Numbered from the stretch's first letter, positions 36,862 to 46,999 are shown. The stretch: DNA of 64,000 nucleotides from Ochrobactrum sp. Marseille-Q0166 (GCF_014397025.1 NZ_JACJUO010000001.1:248001-312000); one strand, 5' to 3'. The notes: generated by a model from the sequence alone, not told the origin. Numbers and translations are program-made.

Positions 36862-38772
36862 TTACGACTTTTTCTTGTCGTCGTCGATTTCTTCATAATC
36901 GGCATCGACAACATCGTCGTTGGAAGAAGCCTGCTCACCACCGGCAGCACCACCTTCTTCAGCAGCCTGCGCCGCTTCATACATGGCCTGACCAAGCTTC
37001 ATCGAAGCCTCGGCGAGGGTCTGCGTCTTGGCCTTGATGTCTTCAGCATCATCACCTTCAAGCGCGGTCTTGAGCGCTGCAATTGCGCCTTCGATTGCCT
37101 GCTTGTCTTCAGCCGAAACCTTGTCACCATATTCCTTCAGCGACTTTTCAGACGAATGAAGGAGGCTTTCACCCTGGTTCTTGGCTTCGACGGCATCGCG
37201 ACGCTTCTTGTCAGCTTCAGCGTTTGCTTCCGCGTCCTTGACCATCTTTTCGATGTCGGCATCCGAAAGACCACCCGATGCCTGAATGCGGATCTGGTGC
37301 TCCTTGCCGGTGCCCTTGTCCTTCGCGGACACGTTCACGATACCGTTGGCGTCGATGTCGAAAGTGACTTCGATCTGCGGAACGCCGCGCGGTGCCGGAG
37401 GAATGCCAACGAGGTCAAACTGGCCGAGGATCTTGTTGTCAGCAGCCATTTCACGTTCGCCCTGGAAAACGCGGATCGTCACAGCCGACTGATTGTCCTC
37501 AGCGGTCGAGAAGGTCTGCGACTTCTTGGTCGGGATCGTGGTGTTGCGTTCGATCAGACGTGTGAACACGCCACCAAGCGTTTCAATACCGAGCGAAAGC
37601 GGAGTTACGTCGAGCAGCAGAACGTCCTTGACGTCGCCCTGCAGAACGCCGCCCTGAATTGCTGCGCCCATGGCAACAACCTCATCCGGGTTCACGCCCT
37701 TATGCGGTTCCTTACCGAAGAACTGCTTCACGACTTCCTGGATCTTCGGCATACGGGTCATGCCGCCAACCAGAACCACTTCGTCGATATCGCCAGCCTT
37801 GAGGCCTGCATCCTTGAGCGCTGCCTTGCATGGCTCAACCGTGCGCTGCACGAGATCGTCTACAAGACTTTCGAACTTCGAGCGCGAAAGCTTGATAGCA
37901 AGGTGCTTCGGACCAGTCTGGTCAGCGGTGATGAACGGCAGATTGATTTCGGTCTGCTGCGAAGAGGAAAGCTCAATCTTTGCCTTTTCAGCAGCTTCCT
38001 TGAGGCGCTGCAAAGCAAGCTTGTCATTCTTCAGATCGATGCCGCTTTCCTTCTTGAACTCAGCGACGAGGTATTCGACGAGACGCATGTCAAAGTCTTC
38101 ACCACCGAGGAAGGTATCACCGTTTGTGGACTTAACTTCAAACACACCGTCGCCGATTTCAAGAACCGATACGTCGAAAGTGCCGCCACCAAGATCGTAA
38201 ACAGCGATCGTCTTGCCTTCGCTCTTGTCGAGACCGTAGGCGAGAGCTGCAGCAGTTGGTTCGTTGATAATGCGCAGAACTTCAAGACCAGCGATCTTGC
38301 CAGCGTCCTTGGTTGCCTGGCGCTGCGCATCGTTGAAGTAAGCTGGAACCGTGATAACGGCCTGCGTAACAGTTTCGCCCAGATAAGATTCGGCGGTTTC
38401 CTTCATCTTCTGAAGGATCATGGCCGAAACCTGCGATGGGGAATATTTCTTGCCGTGAACTTCCACCCAGGCATCGCCATTGTCGCCCTTGACGATCTTG
38501 TAAGGTACAAGATCCTTGTCCTTGGTGACCATCGGGTCATCAAAGCGGCGGCCAATCAGACGCTTTACGGCAAACAGAGTGCCTTCAGGGTTTGTGACAG
38601 CCTGACGCTTCGCAGGCTGGCCAGCGAGGCGTTCGTCACTATCGCTGAAAGCGATAATCGAAGGTGTCGTACGGGCACCTTCAGCATTTTCAATAACCTT
38701 CGCGCTTTTTCCGTCCATGACGGCGACGCAGGAGTTGGTCGTTCCCAGATCGATACCAATAACTTTAGCCAT
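36862..38772 (-). CDS. dnaK: Chaperone protein DnaK (Hsp70)
   Basis: ATP-dependent chaperone. Start ATG at 38770-38772 ([18 protein letters not shown], 636 residues) after GGAGAGAAAT. ATPase motifs [10 protein letters not shown] (5-14), [19 protein letters not shown] (about 193-211) and [13 protein letters not shown] (about 335-348) are present, followed by the substrate-binding domain and an acidic Gly/Ala-rich tail ending [12 protein letters not shown] sigma-32-type promoter lies about 150 bases upstream (38918-38949). The opposite strand has an open frame over nearly the whole gene; it mirrors dnaK codon usage and is not a gene. Confidence 0.99.
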   Translation of the reverse strand: MAKVIGIDLGTTNSCVAVMDGKSAKVIENAEGARTTPSIIAFSDSDERLAGQPAKRQAVTNPEGTLFAVKRLIGRRFDDPMVTKDKDLVPYKIVKGDNGDAWVEVHGKKYSPSQVSAMILQKMKETAESYLGETVTQAVITVPAYFNDAQRQATKDAGKIAGLEVLRIINEPTAAALAYGLDKSEGKTIAVYDLGGGTFDVSVLEIGDGVFEVKSTNGDTFLGGEDFDMRLVEYLVAEFKKESGIDLKNDKLALQRLKEAAEKAKIELSSSQQTEINLPFITADQTGPKHLAIKLSRSKFESLVDDLVQRTVEPCKAALKDAGLKAGDIDEVVLVGGMTRMPKIQEVVKQFFGKEPHKGVNPDEVVAMGAAIQGGVLQGDVKDVLLLDVTPLSLGIETLGGVFTRLIERNTTIPTKKSQTFSTAEDNQSAVTIRVFQGEREMAADNKILGQFDLVGIPPAPRGVPQIEVTFDIDANGIVNVSAKDKGTGKEHQIRIQASGGLSDADIEKMVKDAEANAEADKKRRDAVEAKNQGESLLHSSEKSLKEYGDKVSAEDKQAIEGAIAALKTALEGDDAEDIKAKTQTLAEASMKLGQAMYEAAQAAEEGGAAGGEQASSNDDVVDADYEEIDDDKKKS

Positions 38773-38917
38773 ATTTCTCTCCATTCAGCAAACCGCCTGA
38801 ACCTCTACCGAGCGTTCCATAAGCGGCTCCTATCGGTTTCACAATGCCTGCTTCAAGGTGTGGTGTCGGGAGGGATATTTCAACCTACCCGGCCTTTTAT
38901 CAAAGCCTCATGCGTGG

Positions 38918-38949
38918 CGTATATAAGAAAGGGTCTTTTTCACTGCAAG
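38918..38949 (-). promoter_or_regulatory. Heat-shock (RpoH) promoter of dnaK
   Basis: On the minus strand CTTG (38949-38946), an 18-base gap, then CTTATATACG (38927-38918) matches the alphaproteobacterial RpoH consensus CTTG-N17/18-CYTATNTNNG exactly. It is 145 bases before the dnaK start. Confidence 0.85.
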
Positions 38950-39170
38950 TCACAAGCTGCAAGGGATAGAAAGATTTCTTCCTGACAATTGTTCGAGTGG
39001 TCTCATTCCGATATTTGCATCCCTCAGTTACAGACCTCGAGCAAATGGCTCAATACAAAAATGCCACAAGCAAGCTTATGAATCTATTTGATTTTTCGAA
39101 TTTGACGTTTGAAACCAAACTCATGTCAGCCGCTATTCGAACGTCGAATTCAAACCACTACTCGCACAAA
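38950..39170. other. Gene-free stretch upstream of the dnaK promoter
   Basis: With the dnaK leader (38773-38917) this makes about 400 bases between dnaK and the end of the Gfo/Idh-type gene. The open frame running through it on the plus strand into that gene has no ribosome site and no recognisable product. I see no terminator for the oxidoreductase. Confidence 0.5.
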
Positions 39171-40175
39171 TCAGACTTTCACGAAGCCGTCGCTTTTACC
39201 AGCGCGATAAATCGCATCGATGAATTTCTGATTGGCTTTTGAGTTTTCCAAAGAAAACAGCATCACGCCTTCGCCCTTCGTAGAGCGCACGAAATTTTCG
39301 GCCTGAAGCTGATAGTGGTTGGTATCGGAGAACGACCAATGCGCCGCCTCTGTATGTTCGGCATTGTTGAGCGTAATACGGCCATGACCATATTTGCCTG
39401 TATTAAACGGTGCATGAACTTCGATGAAGCCCCTGTCACCGTGGAAAACCATGGCTTGCCGACCGGCAAGCTGCGTTGCAACGTAAAAGCTGAGATCAAA
39501 ACCATCGAATCGGGCAGATACATTGGCATACCGATCAGTGCCGAACTTCGGGTCGAACTCGACCGACGCCTGAACTGAAAGCGGTTCTTTCTCTGTCACC
39601 ATGCGCGTAACAACGGTTGGATAAACGCCGATGTCCGGCAGCACACCACCGCCAAGTTCAGGCTGATTGCGCATATTGGTTGGGTCATCATTAAAATAAC
39701 TGAAAGCGCCCTGTACATGGCGCAACGTTCCGATCGCGCCTTCGTCAAGAAGCTGGCGCAGCTTGATCCATTGCGGGTGGTAATAGACCATGAAGGCTTC
39801 GGCGATTGTCACCTTATACTTGTTGCGCGCAGCAATCAGCTGGTCGATATCCTCGGCTTTCAGAGCAATCGGCTTTTCGCAGAGAACATGCTTGCCCGCT
39901 TCTGCAGCCTTCAGCGTCCATTCGATGTGCTGTGAGGTCGGCAACGGGATATAGACACCATCCACCTCATCGCTTGTCAGCAATTCCTCATAAGAACCAA
40001 AGGCCAGCGGCGCACCAAACCGATCAGCAACTGCACGCGCACGCGCCTGATCGCGACTGGCGATTGCGTGGACCACACCATTATCGGAAGCGCAAAGCGC
40101 CGGAATAACCTGCGTAACGCCAATCTTTGCGGTCGAAAGAATACCCCAACGAAACATTCCAGTCCCTTTGCTCAT
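39171..40175 (-). CDS. Gfo/Idh/MocA-family oxidoreductase
   Basis: NAD(P)-dependent sugar or sugar-like dehydrogenase. The N-terminal Rossmann domain starts [20 protein letters not shown] (about 8-27), contains the [11 protein letters not shown] motif (about 100-110, with the family's EKP signature), and is followed by the beta-sheet dimer domain. Length 334 residues from ATG 40175, which lies 7 bases after the preceding stop; an ATG six codons later (MFRWGI) with AAGGGA is equally possible. Third gene of the lysR-nucleotidyltransferase-oxidoreductase set, opposite an aldo/keto reductase, suggesting related carbonyl or sugar metabolism. Substrate unknown. Confidence 0.9.
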   Translation of the reverse strand: MSKGTGMFRWGILSTAKIGVTQVIPALCASDNGVVHAIASRDQARARAVADRFGAPLAFGSYEELLTSDEVDGVYIPLPTSQHIEWTLKAAEAGKHVLCEKPIALKAEDIDQLIAARNKYKVTIAEAFMVYYHPQWIKLRQLLDEGAIGTLRHVQGAFSYFNDDPTNMRNQPELGGGVLPDIGVYPTVVTRMVTEKEPLSVQASVEFDPKFGTDRYANVSARFDGFDLSFYVATQLAGRQAMVFHGDRGFIEVHAPFNTGKYGHGRITLNNAEHTEAAHWSFSDTNHYQLQAENFVRSTKGEGVMLFSLENSKANQKFIDAIYRAGKSDGFVKV

Positions 40176-40182
40176 TATGGTC

Positions 40183-40803
40183 TCAGCCTTCTTTGTCCCA
40201 GCTCTGAATAGTCAGTTCTGGCCAGTATTCCAACGCCCGGCGAGCCTTGATTTCATATGTTTCGCGGTTATCGATGGCATGATTGGGCCGAATACGAAAC
40301 GAAAAAATATCATCCAGTCCAAAAGGAGCGTGAATGGTCAGACTATCGTCATGCTCTAGCCTCACGCCAACGCAATGGGCAATTGCTGCATAACGCTCAA
40401 TCGATTCGGAAGCGCAACGAAGCGGAGAATAGGGCTTTCCGAAGCGCTTTTCGAACCATAGATGAACGCGCGCTTGATTGCGTATCTCGACAGGATGCGT
40501 ATAGCCTTCAAAAGCAATAGCCCCCGCTTGAATGGCCAAATCTTCCGCGTGCCATGAGAGATCAGAACCATCGAAATAAGCGATATCGATATCTTTGATG
40601 CCATAGCCATGAGTGCGCCCGGTCAACGCGTTCCATACAGAATTATAAAGCGCACCGGAAACGAGCCACCAATCCGGAAGGTCAAGACGGCGTGCGCGCG
40701 AAAGTGCGCCCGATAGGATCGGATCGTTTTCGATTATTCTGCAAAAATGTTCTGTCTGCGCTGATCGGGGGAGGCCGGAATAGCAAAGATGTTTCAAATT
40801 CAC
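40183..40803 (-). CDS. Nucleotidyltransferase-fold protein (DUF925 type)
   Basis: A 206-residue protein with a minimal nucleotidyltransferase signature: [13 protein letters not shown] (about 48-60) followed by [15 protein letters not shown] (about 70-84), where the two acidic residues would bind metal, then [18 protein letters not shown]. It belongs to the DUF925/NTP_transf_6 group of unknown substrate. The start is GTG (40801-40803) overlapping the stop of the LysR gene as GTGA, with GGGGG just upstream, so its translation is coupled to lysR. Its role in this operon is unknown. Confidence 0.85.
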   Translation of the reverse strand: MNLKHLCYSGLPRSAQTEHFCRIIENDPILSGALSRARRLDLPDWWLVSGALYNSVWNALTGRTHGYGIKDIDIAYFDGSDLSWHAEDLAIQAGAIAFEGYTHPVEIRNQARVHLWFEKRFGKPYSPLRCASESIERYAAIAHCVGVRLEHDDSLTIHAPFGLDDIFSFRIRPNHAIDNRETYEIKARRALEYWPELTIQSWDKEG

Positions 40804-41717
40804 GCCCCCATAAAGTGATGCTGCATCTCATACGATCCGCGAAAAAAATCAATGAATGCGCGGAGTGCCGGGCGCATCTGGCGACGGCTTGGATAATACA
40901 TGTAAAGACCCGCAAACGGCTGGCACCAGTCCTCAAGTACCCTCACCAGTCTTCCATCCGTGAGGGCATCCCGAACGTGATCTTCGAACAGATAAGCGAG
41001 ACCAGCGCCATTCAGAACTGCATCGAGAATCAGTCGGTCATCATTGAGAATAAGCGAGCCGTTGACGGCAACTTCCAGCTCTTCGCCCGCCTTTTCAAAC
41101 TCCCAGCGATAGATACGGCCACTTGAAAAGCGATGCCGAACACAGCGATGCTGCATCAGATCATTGGGGTGTATGGGAATCGTTGTCGCTTCAAGATAGG
41201 ACGGTGAGGCAACAATCGCCGCACGTAGATCACTTGTCAGGCGGGCGCAGATCATGTCAGCCTCAAGGCTCTCGCCCAGCCGCATACCAGCATCAAAACC
41301 AGACGCGACAATATCGGTGAATGCGCTTTCAACCGTCAGATCAAGCGTAATGTCGGGATAGGCTTGAGCGAACTCACCCAAACGCGGCGCAATGACAAAC
41401 TGTGCTGCGATATGTGGCAACGTTATGCGCAAGGTCCCTGCAGGGCGCTCACGCGCTTCAATCGCGGCACCCAACGCCTGATGAATTTCCTCCAGTGCGG
41501 GTGCAAGTCGTTCCAGCAATTGTCGTCCGGCATCCGTGGGCGCAACACTTCGCGTAGTGCGCGACAAAAGCCGGATGCCAAGACTGTCTTCGAGCGCTGC
41601 GACTGCATGGCTGACTGCAGAAGGTGCAATCGACAATTCACGTGCCGCGCCACGAAAACTGCCATGGGCAGCCACAGCTGCCAGAACAGCCAGTTGGGAA
41701 AGCTGATTTCGATTCAT
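40800..41717 (-). CDS. LysR-family transcriptional regulator
   Basis: Regulator of 305 residues from ATG 41715-41717 (MNRNQLSQLAVLAAV). Helix-turn-helix at about 1-60 (GSFRGAARELSIAPSAVSHAVAALE), followed by an effector domain (about 90-295), and of the group that regulates divergent oxidoreductases. It is divergent from the aldo/keto reductase gene, and its start codon touches a palindrome (41717-41737) that would suit autoregulation. The frame upstream of the chosen start is open but crosses into the operator and lacks a ribosome site. Confidence 0.93.
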   Translation of the reverse strand: MNRNQLSQLAVLAAVAAHGSFRGAARELSIAPSAVSHAVAALEDSLGIRLLSRTTRSVAPTDAGRQLLERLAPALEEIHQALGAAIEARERPAGTLRITLPHIAAQFVIAPRLGEFAQAYPDITLDLTVESAFTDIVASGFDAGMRLGESLEADMICARLTSDLRAAIVASPSYLEATTIPIHPNDLMQHRCVRHRFSSGRIYRWEFEKAGEELEVAVNGSLILNDDRLILDAVLNGAGLAYLFEDHVRDALTDGRLVRVLEDWCQPFAGLYMYYPSRRQMRPALRAFIDFFRGSYEMQHHFMGA

Positions 41718-41737
41718 TGTTCTAAAATATAGAACAA
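41717..41737. promoter_or_regulatory. Inverted repeat at the lysR start, candidate LysR operator
   Basis: TTGTTCTA (41717-41724), five bases, TAGAACAA (41730-41737) is a perfect 8-base inverted repeat that begins at the lysR start codon and lies in the 146-base divergent region before the aldo/keto reductase gene. Position and symmetry suit autorepression. Binding is inferred. Confidence 0.6.
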
Positions 41738-41863
41738 CCCGTGAAAATAAATCAGTATTATCGAGCGCCTGTTCGAGCGTTAGTTTCAACCTTACCGGAT
41801 ATGCCGAGTTTTCGGAGTATCCGTTCCTCGCAGATTTCAGAACTCGCCCCGAAAGGAATACCG

Positions 41864-42844
<981 letters not shown>

Positions 42845-42863
42845 AGCTTTTGGCTTTATGCAA

Positions 42864-42893
42864 GGAAAGGCAGTTGATCATCTCTGCCTTTCC
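42864..42893 (+). terminator. Hairpin after the aldo/keto reductase gene
   Basis: Perfect 10-base arms GGAAAGGCAG/CTGCCTTTCC around a 10-base loop, 20 bases after the stop codon. It lacks a T run after the stem, so termination is likely but not certain. Confidence 0.6.
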
Positions 42894-42998
42894 CGTTCAC
42901 AGAATAAAACAGATACGAAGATTTAAATTACCAATCTCATAAAGTAGAAAAATCTAATAAGGCTTGTCATTCTTGCAGCCGCATGCTTTTTGCGCGCT

Positions 42999-43541
42999 AT
43001 GCAAACAGGAACCATCACGAAAGTGCTTGGCATATTTGCCATCGCCGCCGCTGCTATTGCTTGCTGCTCCCTCGTGGGGCTTGGCCTTATGTATGGGATC
43101 TATGGTGTCATCTTCATCGATGGTGTCGCAAGCATCTTTCTTATTGCTGTCTGCGCGGCGATATTCTGGTTCTCGAAAATCGACTGGCGAAAGCCGGAAG
43201 CAGCGGCCATCATGATTTCATTCATGTCGTTTATGGCCATGTTTTTCGACAGCCGCGGCAACCCTGTTTACAACCAACCTCTCGCATGGCTGTTCGGAAG
43301 CCCCGGTAGCCGCCTTCAAATCAAAGAAATCGTAAGCCATGGCGGCGGCAGTACCGGCGTGAATTACGAGTTCCAGATCGTTAATGTTTATGGCGCAATT
43401 GAACGTACGATCAGCGGCTGGTTTGTGATTCCGTTCCGTTTTGTCGAATACCTGATCGTGCTTTCAATCGTCACATCCATCATCACGGTCATAAGAAATC
43501 ACTCCGGGAGCAACTGGCTCCCGGACAACGCCAGAGAATGA
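42999..43541 (+). CDS. Hypothetical membrane protein
   Basis: A 180-residue protein from ATG 42999 (MQTGTITKVLGIF); no strong ribosome site is visible and a TTG three codons upstream is also in frame. Hydrophobic segments: about 8-30 (IFAIAAAAIACCSLVGLGLM), 36-56 (FIDGVASIFLIAVCAAIFWF), 70-84, and a C-terminal one near 145-165, with a soluble loop at 85-140 that includes SHGGGSTGVNYEFQIVN. I do not recognise the family. Codon usage looks like its neighbours. It precedes the DUF3829 gene by 105 bases on the same strand and may be co-transcribed. Confidence 0.6.
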   Translation: MQTGTITKVLGIFAIAAAAIACCSLVGLGLMYGIYGVIFIDGVASIFLIAVCAAIFWFSKIDWRKPEAAAIMISFMSFMAMFFDSRGNPVYNQPLAWLFGSPGSRLQIKEIVSHGGGSTGVNYEFQIVNVYGAIERTISGWFVIPFRFVEYLIVLSIVTSIITVIRNHSGSNWLPDNARE

Positions 43542-43646
43542 TGGGCCAGAGAATGATATTCGACCGTTCGGAGGGGTACATGTTTCCGGCTTTTGAACTG
43601 CAATCATTTCACCGTTTTTAGAATGTGCTCAATGAGGGAAAAACAC

Positions 43647-44570
43647 ATGAAACGCTTCTCGCCTCGTGCGATCCTGTTCACGCTTCTCGCGGTCATTCTG
43701 CCAACCGCTGCTTTCGCGCAAACTGCCGATGAGGCAGATCCAAATGCCGCGATTGAAAAAATGAATGCCTATGTTTCGCTTCTCAACCGCACCATTCGCG
43801 CTTCGGAATCGCTCGACCGCTATGATAGCTGGGTCGACATGAAGAAAGGCCCGACCGGTAAGGAACGCAATGTCTACGGTCTTTACTCGCTTTATGATGT
43901 ACGCAGCGAAATTGAAGCAGCCGAGGAAGCCACCAAGCAAGACCCAAAACTCCCTGCGCTTGATGAAGCGATGGTGAGCTATATTGCGATCTATCAGAAG
44001 CTGGCCCCGGTGGTTGATAAAGCGAGCAAATATTACGACCGCAAGGACTACAAGTCCGACAAGTTTGCAGGTGCCAAGGAATTTCATAAGCAGATCGCGG
44101 AATATGCGCCGGAATTCACCAAGGAACGCAAGCGTGTTGATGCCCTGTTGAGTGAAGAAAAGAGCAAGATCGACCTTGCAGAGCTCAATGCGCTTGAAAA
44201 AGCAGAAGGCAAGAAAGCCAGCTGGCAGGTTCGCAATGTCATGATGCGTGCCAATGCTGTTGTTGAATTGCTACCGGAAAATGAAAAGCCGGTTGTGGAT
44301 ATGGAAGCCTTTGGCAAGGCCATGGATGCTTATGCAGCGGCTGTTCGCGAAATGGACGATTACGCATCCGAGCATCCAAACTCGTTCCACGTTTTTGAAT
44401 CCCGCCCTGCAAGCCTTTTGGGCAAGCTGCGTGACTTCCAGGAAAAGCTGGAAAAGACCAAGGGCGATGCCCGCAAGGGCAACGTAGCGTCTGATCTGCA
44501 ATGGATCGTCAACGACTATAATACCATGGTCTCGACATCGCAGAGCGCAACCATTTTCTCGAAGGATTAG
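43647..44570 (+). CDS. YiiG-like DUF3829 protein, exported
   Basis: A 307-residue protein from ATG 43647 (MKRFSPRAIL) with GAGGGA upstream. Signal peptide about 1-23 (PTAAFAQT). The mature protein is mostly helical and highly charged (many Lys/Glu/Ala) and fits the DUF3829 pattern: an N-terminal KMNAYVSLLNRTIRASESLDRYDSWVD region (in part) and a C-terminal LQWIVNDYNTMV. Members such as E. coli YiiG are lipoproteins of unknown function; here no lipobox cysteine is present. Its stop codon abuts repeat copy B1 (44572-44614). Confidence 0.8.
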   Translation: MKRFSPRAILFTLLAVILPTAAFAQTADEADPNAAIEKMNAYVSLLNRTIRASESLDRYDSWVDMKKGPTGKERNVYGLYSLYDVRSEIEAAEEATKQDPKLPALDEAMVSYIAIYQKLAPVVDKASKYYDRKDYKSDKFAGAKEFHKQIAEYAPEFTKERKRVDALLSEEKSKIDLAELNALEKAEGKKASWQVRNVMMRANAVVELLPENEKPVVDMEAFGKAMDAYAAAVREMDDYASEHPNSFHVFESRPASLLGKLRDFQEKLEKTKGDARKGNVASDLQWIVNDYNTMVSTSQSATIFSKD

Positions 44571-44571
44571 A

Positions 44572-44614
44572 GCGTAATCCGACCGGAGTGAAACGAAGAT
44601 CGATAAGGTTATGC
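44572..44614 (+). repeat. 43-base interspersed repeat, copy B1
   Basis: Begins GCGTAATCCGACCGGAGTG and ends CGATAAGGTTATGC. The reverse complement of 59364-59406 matches it at 39 of 43 positions. The ends (GCGTAATC/GGTTATGC; GCATAATC/GATTATGC in copy B2) form an inverted repeat. It starts one base after the DUF3829 stop codon. Confidence 0.75.
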
Positions 44615-44682
44615 TTTAAATAGAATGATTAGAATACCGGTTTGATCCAATCAGATGGGCATTCTTAATCACTCCTTCCGAT

Positions 44683-44714
44683 AAAAAGAGCCGGGGCATC
44701 AACCCCGGCTTTTT
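44683..44714. terminator. Bidirectional terminator between DUF3829 and MFS genes
   Basis: AGCCGGGG (44689-44696) pairs with CCCCGGCT (44703-44710), with AAAAA to the left and TTTT to the right. Serves the convergent genes on both sides. Confidence 0.9.
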
Positions 44715-44730
44715 GTTTGCAGGTTGAGAA

Positions 44731-45942
44731 TTACATCCGGCGCAAGGCACGAGGCGCAAGTGTCAGCAGACCCAAAAGCGTCATGATAAGGCCCACCCAT
44801 AGCGGTGCGTGAAGGCTGTATCCGGATTGAAGCGCAAGACCGCCTGCCCATGGCCCAAGCCCCAGACCGATATTAATGACCGAAGCGTGCATCGCATTGA
44901 CCAGCGCTCCGGGATGCGCAATCCGCATGACTCGGGCAATGAAAGCCGGATTAAGAGCAATCCCCGTAAGACCAATCATGACGATTGCCAGCATGGTTGC
45001 AAATTTCAGTTCAGCGAAGAGGGCAAAGATCCCCATTGCCGCCAGCATGATCAGAATGCCGGTGAAAATGGTTGCAATCGTATGACGGTCGGCAAAACGA
45101 CCAACAATGTAATTGCCGATGATGTTTGCAGCGCCATAAACCGCCAGCAAGTAAGGCAATTGCGCTTCCGGGAAGCCAGCCAGTTTCGCGGTAATAGGCG
45201 AAAGATAGCTATAGACCGAAAAAGAAGCGCCGATCACCAGAGCGCTGGTTGCATAAGCTGCCCAGAGCCGTGGCTTGCGCATTTCATTGAGCTCTGAACG
45301 CAGATTTACGTCGTCGTTATTCGGTGCTGCTTCGATCTTGAGAGCGATCACGAAGGCGCAGAATAGAATAAGCACAACAATCATCCAGAAACTTGTCCGC
45401 CAGCCAAAGGCGTTGGTGATGGCAGTTGCAAGCGGCACCCCAAGAACCGTGCAAAGCATCAATCCTGCAAACACCAGCGAAGACGCGCGGCCACGCAGTT
45501 CAGGCGTAACCAGCTGCGCAGTAATTGCCAACATCAGACCAAAACTGGTTGCAGCCGCCATACCCGTCACAACACGCGCCACGAGCATCACATGAAAACT
45601 GCTGGTCGAAGCAGCTACACTTTGAGCAGCCGCATAAAAGATCAACAGAAAGAGTAATCCGCGCTTGTTCTCGATTCTGAGGGCGAGAAAAAGCACCGTG
45701 ACCAGTGGGCCACCGACAGTCATCCCCAGCGCATAGACCGAAATCAGATTGCCGATATCCGAAACGGACCGCCCAAAAGCCTGCTGAAGTGCTGGCATCA
45801 TGCCTGAAATCATCAGTTCGGAAGTGGTCAGTGCAAAGACGCCGAGCGTCAGGCAATAAACCACCAGCGGAATTGCACGCGCCTTGCTTGAAGACGCAGA
45901 AACCCCTTCCGCCGCGAGGGCAGAATCACACACTTCGTTCAT
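44731..45942 (-). CDS. MFS transporter (DHA1/AraJ-like efflux type)
   Basis: Twelve-helix major facilitator of 403 residues with the drug:H+ antiporter-1 layout. Visible motifs are the first helix LVVYCLTLGVFALTTSELMI (about 28-47), motif A-like GGPLVTVLFLALRIENKR in the loop after helix 2, and VTGMAAATSFGLMLAIT in helix 4-5. It is divergent from a TetR-family gene, with a perfect palindrome between them (45957-45978), the usual set-up for a substrate-induced pump. Substrate unknown; AraJ/YdhP-like members export sugars or drugs. Confidence 0.9.
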   Translation of the reverse strand: MNEVCDSALAAEGVSASSSKARAIPLVVYCLTLGVFALTTSELMISGMMPALQQAFGRSVSDIGNLISVYALGMTVGGPLVTVLFLALRIENKRGLLFLLIFYAAAQSVAASTSSFHVMLVARVVTGMAAATSFGLMLAITAQLVTPELRGRASSLVFAGLMLCTVLGVPLATAITNAFGWRTSFWMIVVLILFCAFVIALKIEAAPNNDDVNLRSELNEMRKPRLWAAYATSALVIGASFSVYSYLSPITAKLAGFPEAQLPYLLAVYGAANIIGNYIVGRFADRHTIATIFTGILIMLAAMGIFALFAELKFATMLAIVMIGLTGIALNPAFIARVMRIAHPGALVNAMHASVINIGLGLGPWAGGLALQSGYSLHAPLWVGLIMTLLGLLTLAPRALRRM

Positions 45943-45956
45943 GGGACGAATCCTAT

Positions 45957-45978
45957 TTATGTAGTCAATACTACATAA
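45957..45978. promoter_or_regulatory. Palindromic operator between mfs and tetR
   Basis: Nine-base perfect arms TTATGTAGT and ACTACATAA around CAAT, centred in the 101-base divergent region. It is 15 bases from the MFS start codon and 65 from the TetR start, an arrangement typical of TetR control of both genes. Binding is inferred. Confidence 0.75.
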
Positions 45979-46043
45979 TTCATATCGTCTTGCTCCAAAG
46001 CGTCAAGCAAATTATATAAGGGCGACTACAGAAAGGGCAAAAA

Positions 46044-46652
46044 ATGGTTCCGCGCGGCCGACCGCGCAGTTTCGACCGCGATACTGCGCTGGAAAAAGTC
46101 ATGAAAGTCTTCTGGGCAAAAGGCTATGAATGCGCCCAAATCAACGATTTCACATCGGCGATCAGCATTACACCGCCGAGCTTCTACGCAGCCTTTGGCA
46201 ATAAGGAGCAGGCCTTTCGCGAGGCCGTGGACTATTATAACCGCACGATTGGCGCTGCCCCTTTCGATGCGCTTGAAAATGCGCGCACCATTCAGGACGG
46301 TATGCGGCAGTGGCTTGAACTAAGCGCCGACAGCGCCTTTGCCTGCCCTGCTGGTGGCTGCATGATCAGTGTCAGCTCCATCCAGTGCAAACCGGAAAAT
46401 GCCAATGTGAAGGCGTTCCTTCAGAAGGTTCGCCATCACAATCAAGACCGGCTTTCACAGCGCCTGAAACGTGCCATTACTGCAGGTGATCTGCCAGAAC
46501 AAACCGACGTCACGCAGATGACTGAATTTTATCACATGATCCAGCAGAGCATTTCTTTTGAAGCCCGCGATGGTAATTCGAGGGAAGCTGTACAGAAAAT
46601 CATCGACATGGCCATGTTTGCCATGCCTTCGCGTGCAGACGTTCCTGCATGA
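46044..46652 (+). CDS. TetR/AcrR-family transcriptional regulator
   Basis: Repressor of 202 residues. N-terminal helix-turn-helix about 10-55 (RSFDRDTALEKVMKVFWAKGY, then ITPPSFYAAFGNKEQAFREAV; each shown in part) and a C-terminal ligand domain with two cysteines in FACPAGGCMISVSS (about 93-106). Such a CPxGG pattern is found in the group with redox or electrophile sensing relatives, which is suggestive only. Divergent from the MFS gene with an operator between. The stop overlaps the start of the VOC gene (ATGA), so those two are co-translated. Confidence 0.93.
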   Translation: MVPRGRPRSFDRDTALEKVMKVFWAKGYECAQINDFTSAISITPPSFYAAFGNKEQAFREAVDYYNRTIGAAPFDALENARTIQDGMRQWLELSADSAFACPAGGCMISVSSIQCKPENANVKAFLQKVRHHNQDRLSQRLKRAITAGDLPEQTDVTQMTEFYHMIQQSISFEARDGNSREAVQKIIDMAMFAMPSRADVPA

Positions 46653-46999
46653 GTAGCGCAATATCCGCCATCCTGATCCATGTCAGTGATGTTGATGCAG
46701 CAATCGAATGGTATCGAAAGGCCTTTCCACACGCGGTCCTCAAACATCTCGAAGCATTTGATTTCAGCTATCTGCAAATCGGCGATGTTGATCTGGAAAT
46801 TGTCCCGGCAGACGAAAAGCTTTTGTCAGGTGCAGCCGGAAGCATTGTCTATTGGCATGTCGAGGACTTCGATCAATCGCTCGCACATTTTATAGCTATT
46901 GGCGGCACGCTTTATCGCGGACCGCTCGAAATCCAGGACAACATGCGCATGTGTCAGATTAGAGACCCATCGGGCAATTGCGTTGGTCTGCGAGGTTAG
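46649..46999 (+). CDS. VOC-superfamily (glyoxalase/bleomycin-resistance fold) protein
   Basis: A 116-residue single-domain vicinal oxygen chelate protein. Features: AILIHVSDVDAAIEWYRKAF (about 7-26), the mid-domain DVDLEIVPADEKL, and a C-terminal MRMCQIRDPSGNCVGLRG with the metal-site Glu position replaced by other residues (no clear terminal Glu), so catalysis is not assured; it may bind a ligand instead. Start overlaps the TetR stop (ATGA), so it could modify or bind the same compound that induces the pump. Substrate unknown. Confidence 0.88.
   Translation: MSSAISAILIHVSDVDAAIEWYRKAFPHAVLKHLEAFDFSYLQIGDVDLEIVPADEKLLSGAAGSIVYWHVEDFDQSLAHFIAIGGTLYRGPLEIQDNMRMCQIRDPSGNCVGLRG

Noticed and set aside
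36748..38985. A 745-codon plus-strand open frame covering the whole of dnaK
   Set aside because: It mirrors the codon bias of dnaK on the opposite strand; long antisense frames over dnaK are a known artefact, and it has no ribosome site or recognisable domain.
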